Assembly: GCA_003864535.1 (NCBI GenBank)
Contig: BHEQ01000073.1
Location: forward strand, 1 to 8,416
Source of the DNA: Gammaproteobacteria bacterium
GTDB taxonomy: Bacteria; Pseudomonadota; Gammaproteobacteria; Cardiobacteriales; Wohlfahrtiimonadaceae
DNA: 8,416 bases
Direction of reading: 5' to 3'
Position 1 is the first letter of the stretch; every line of letters starts with the position of its first letter. This document shows positions 6,545 through 8,416 of this stretch, piece after piece. The notes beneath the pieces were generated by a model. The model worked only from the letters and a program-made list of their open reading frames with translations, was not told where the DNA came from and did not search any database. The position numbers and the translations under genes were made by a program.

Positions 6545-6563
6545 TTACTGTGAGACACTGTAA
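6545..6563. promoter_or_regulatory. Operator-like inverted repeat upstream of the lipoprotein gene
   Basis: The plus strand reads TTACTGTG-AGA-CACTGTAA, an inverted repeat whose arms match at 7 of 8 positions around a three-base spacer. It lies 29 bases before the lipoprotein ATG, in the 92-base gap after serS. The same stretch also contains a direct repeat (ACTGTGAGAC then ACTGTAAGAT, 8 of 10). No convincing sigma70 promoter pair could be placed around it. It may be a regulator binding site, but the evidence is the symmetry alone. Confidence 0.35.
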
Positions 6564-6608
6564 GATAAGATGGCTTCAATTAGCAACCTGCGCAGTATAG
6601 TTTAGATT

Positions 6609-7937
6609 CTAAATTTTAGTCAAGCCACCCATATACGGGCGCAGAACATCGGGGATGATAATTGAGCCATCTTCTTGTTGATAGTTTTCAAGCACCGCGA
6701 CTAAAGTGCGCCCAACCGCAAGTCCTGAGCCATTTAGCGTGTGCATTAACTCAGGTTTGCCTGTATCTTTATTTCTAAACCGCGCTTGTAAGCGTCGCGC
6801 TTGAAAATCGCCACAATTTGAGCAAGAAGATATTTCACGATACTTAGCCTGTCCCGGTAACCAAACTTCAATATCATAGGTTTTAAGAGCTGCAAAGCCC
6901 ATGTCTCCAGCACATAAAACCACGGTGCGATAAGGCAGTTTTAGCTTTTCTAAAACGGTTTGCGCGTGAATAACCATGTCCTCTAACGCTTTGAATGAAT
7001 CATCTGGATGCGTAAATTGCACCATTTCAACTTTCTCAAACTGATGTTGGCGGATAAAGCCGCGTGTATCGCGCCCGTAGCTGCCAGCTTCGGATCTAAA
7101 GCAATTTGAATGAGCGGTAAACTTAACGGGTAATAATTTTTGCTCCCAAATTTGATCACGCCCAAGATTAGTCAGCGGCACTTCTGCAGTTGGAATTAAA
7201 TACAGTGATTTTTGCTTAGGCTTACTTTTATCTGAAGCTGTATCTTGTGTCTCTTGCGTATCCAGATCGTAATCAGCTCTTAGTTTAAATAAATCTTCTT
7301 CAAATTTAGGCAGTTGCGCCGTACCTATTAAGGCATCTCCATTAACGATAACTGGTACATTAATTTCAGTATAGCCGTGCTCATCTACATGTAAATTAAG
7401 CATAAATTGCCCAAGAGCACGATGAAGGCGCGCTAAGTTACCGCGCAAGACGCTAAAGCGTGAGCCTGTCATTATGCTTGCTATTTCAGAATCCAAACCA
7501 AGAGGCAGACCCAAATCAACATGATCTTTAGGCTGGAAGCTAAAAGTTGCTGGTGTGCCCCATAAACGCACTTCGATATTTCCATCCTCATTTAAACCAT
7601 CAGGCACGCTCGCATCAGGCAAATTAGGAAGATTGAGCATTTTACCTTCAAGTTCACTCGCAATTTTATTTAGCTTAAGCTCTTGTTCTTTTAAACATTC
7701 ACCCAAGTTTGCGATACTTGCTAAAATTTCAGTAACCGATTCGCCACGAGCTTTAGCGTGTCCAATTGCTTTGGAGCTAGTATTGCGCTCATTTTGGAAT
7801 TCTTGAACTGATATTTGCAGTTGTTTACGCTGCTCTTCTAATAAAATAAACTCTTGAGTATTAAGAACTAAACCGCGGCGTGCAAGTTTTGCAGCGACCA
7901 TTTCTATATCTTGGCGGATTAAGCGAGTATCTATCAT
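6609..7937 (-). CDS. serS: Seryl-tRNA synthetase
   Basis: SerS charges tRNA-Ser, and tRNA-Sec where present, with serine in the cytosol. With the ATG at 7937 the protein has 442 residues against 430 in E. coli. The N-terminal 100 residues form the long antiparallel coiled coil that grips the tRNA variable arm. The class II catalytic core follows: TGSRFSVL (157-164), LIPTAEVPLTNL (247-258), motif 2 FRSEAGSYGRDTRGFIRQH (280-298) and motif 3 LNGSGLAVGRTLVAVLENYQ (401-420). An in-frame start at 8003 would add 22 residues that do not belong to the family and overlap the previous gene's end; the AGGA before ATG 7937 and the conserved MIDTRLIRQD start argue against it. About a dozen extra hydrophilic residues sit at about 226-243 (containing TQETQDTASDKSKPK), between the conserved LPKFEEDLF and LIPTAEV. 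This is a known variable loop, here longer and low in complexity. All catalytic motifs are intact. Confidence 0.98.
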   Translation of the reverse strand: MIDTRLIRQDIEMVAAKLARRGLVLNTQEFILLEEQRKQLQISVQEFQNERNTSSKAIGHAKARGESVTEILASIANLGECLKEQELKLNKIASELEGKMLNLPNLPDASVPDGLNEDGNIEVRLWGTPATFSFQPKDHVDLGLPLGLDSEIASIMTGSRFSVLRGNLARLHRALGQFMLNLHVDEHGYTEINVPVIVNGDALIGTAQLPKFEEDLFKLRADYDLDTQETQDTASDKSKPKQKSLYLIPTAEVPLTNLGRDQIWEQKLLPVKFTAHSNCFRSEAGSYGRDTRGFIRQHQFEKVEMVQFTHPDDSFKALEDMVIHAQTVLEKLKLPYRTVVLCAGDMGFAALKTYDIEVWLPGQAKYREISSCSNCGDFQARRLQARFRNKDTGKPELMHTLNGSGLAVGRTLVAVLENYQQEDGSIIIPDVLRPYMGGLTKI

Positions 7938-7943
7938 TTGAGT

Positions 7944-7947
7944 TCCT
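7944..7947 (-). promoter_or_regulatory. Ribosome site deciding the serS start
   Basis: On the minus strand AGGA lies six bases before the ATG at 7937. It supports initiation at the conserved N-terminus rather than at the earlier in-frame codon at 8003, whose product would begin with a non-homologous 22-residue leader. Confidence 0.6.
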
Positions 7948-7968
7948 AAGCATTTAAATAATTGGCAA

Positions 7969-7974
7969 ATTATA
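7969..7974 (-). promoter_or_regulatory. Possible -10 element of a serS promoter
   Basis: A perfect TATAAT on the minus strand lies in the 43-base gap between the upstream gene's stop and serS, 31 bases before the ATG. The -35 side is poor: TTCTGA lies 19 bases upstream, next to a run of nine A (minus strand) at the end of the upstream gene, which could act as an A-tract. In such AT-rich DNA this may be chance, and serS could equally be read from the upstream gene. Confidence 0.3.
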
Positions 7975-7980
7975 CTAGTC

Positions 7981-8416
7981 TTAACTTTTTTTTTCAGAAC
8001 CAATTAAGATACGAATCTCATCTAGTGCTGCTTGTTGATATTTATCTAGATTTTTATGATTATCTTGATGATTATCATCTAGATTATTATCATAATTATG
8101 CATATTTTGATTTTTGATAAGTTTAGCTTTGGGAAAGTTTCCAAACAGGAAGGGTTTATGCAAAGGGCTTGTATTTTTTGGGCTTGCTATAAATTTTGTG
8201 GCTAATTCTGCCTTAATTTTAGCCATAGCATCTGCGGCATCTGCCGATAAAGGCTGAGGTATTTGAGTAAGCTTAGGCTTATTTATAGATGGGAAAGAGA
8301 ATCTATATTGGATAACTTTAAATTTAGGCAAAATAAATTTAGGATTTTTAAGCTGTAAATAGCCCTCAAAAGCTAAACGGAATGTTTTTTGATTGCTATT
8401 AAAATTAGCTTTGGCG
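7981..8416 (-). CDS. C-terminal part of an unidentified protein, cut by the window edge
   Basis: The frame is open through the right edge, giving 144 visible residues. A TTG at 8331 could be read as a start, but the frame continues upstream with protein-like sequence (FRLAFEGYLQLKNPKF), so the gene almost certainly begins outside the window. I do not recognise the family. The visible part has a beta-like stretch with alternating hydrophobic residues (FKVIQYRFSFP), an Ala/Lys-rich helix (ADAADAMAKIKAELATKF), a Pro/Lys-rich linker, a stretch of about 25 residues rich in Asn, Asp and His (8112-8038), and a short final helix (YQQAALDEIRILIG). In many gammaproteobacteria serS follows rarA, but the RarA C-terminus is not seen here. 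The gap to serS is 43 bases and co-transcription is possible. A run of nine A lies in the last codons. Confidence 0.65.
   Translation of the reverse strand, partial: AKANFNSNQKTFRLAFEGYLQLKNPKFILPKFKVIQYRFSFPSINKPKLTQIPQPLSADAADAMAKIKAELATKFIASPKNTSPLHKPFLFGNFPKAKLIKNQNMHNYDNNLDDNHQDNHKNLDKYQQAALDEIRILIGSEKKS
8038..8112 (-). repeat. Low-complexity Asn/Asp/His tract in the truncated gene
   Basis: The plus strand here is built almost wholly from TTATCA, TTATCT, TAGAT and TGAT words, encoding a stretch such as DNNLDDNHQDNHKNLDKY. Words recur irregularly (GATTATC twice, TCTAGAT twice), so this is a degenerate simple repeat rather than a clean array. It probably forms a disordered linker before the last helix. 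Confidence 0.5.

Noticed and set aside
7938..8003. Upstream extension of serS by 22 residues
   Set aside because: The extra residues have no counterpart in seryl-tRNA synthetases and overlap the end of the previous gene; the ATG at 7937 has an AGGA site and the conserved N-terminus.

Overview
The window looks like the chromosome of an AT-rich gammaproteobacterium. RluE, UbiB and PanD most resemble gammaproteobacterial forms. The presence of ScpB argues for an SMC-ScpAB condensin rather than the MukBEF system of enterobacteria and their relatives. I cannot name a genus. No mobile elements, RNA genes or CRISPR arrays are visible. Coding density is very high, and no gap exceeds about 145 bases.

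Layout: positions 1-819 hold the 3' part of an unidentified plus-strand gene, probably cut by the left edge. It runs tail to tail into acs, and the two TAA stops share one TTAA. Everything from acs to the right edge is on the minus strand. In transcription order (right to left) this is: a truncated unknown gene (right edge to 7981), serS (7937-6609), a small lipoprotein gene (6516-6316), panD (6284-5793), ubiB (5771-4143), scpB (4118-3579), rluE (3436-2870) and acs (2762-816). The spacings lipoprotein-panD (31 bases), panD-ubiB (21) and ubiB-scpB (24) suggest co-transcription. A 142-base gap carrying a GC-rich palindrome separates scpB from rluE. A 107-base gap with a good sigma70-like promoter separates rluE from acs.

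The genes are mostly housekeeping and do not form one pathway: seryl-tRNA synthesis (SerS), beta-alanine for pantothenate and CoA (PanD), ubiquinone biosynthesis (UbiB), chromosome condensation (ScpB), 23S rRNA pseudouridylation (RluE) and acetate activation to acetyl-CoA (Acs). PanD and Acs are loosely linked through CoA.

I see no undescribed multi-gene system. The points most worth a second look are: (i) a 12-bp x 4 tandem repeat that builds a T/Q/D/H-rich C-terminal tail on PanD, with similar low-complexity insertions in SerS and in the truncated gene upstream of it; (ii) the 28-base palindrome between scpB and rluE; (iii) the unusual order panD-ubiB-scpB-rluE, without scpA; (iv) a palindromic operator candidate in front of a small orphan lipoprotein; and (v) the unidentified gene at the left edge.
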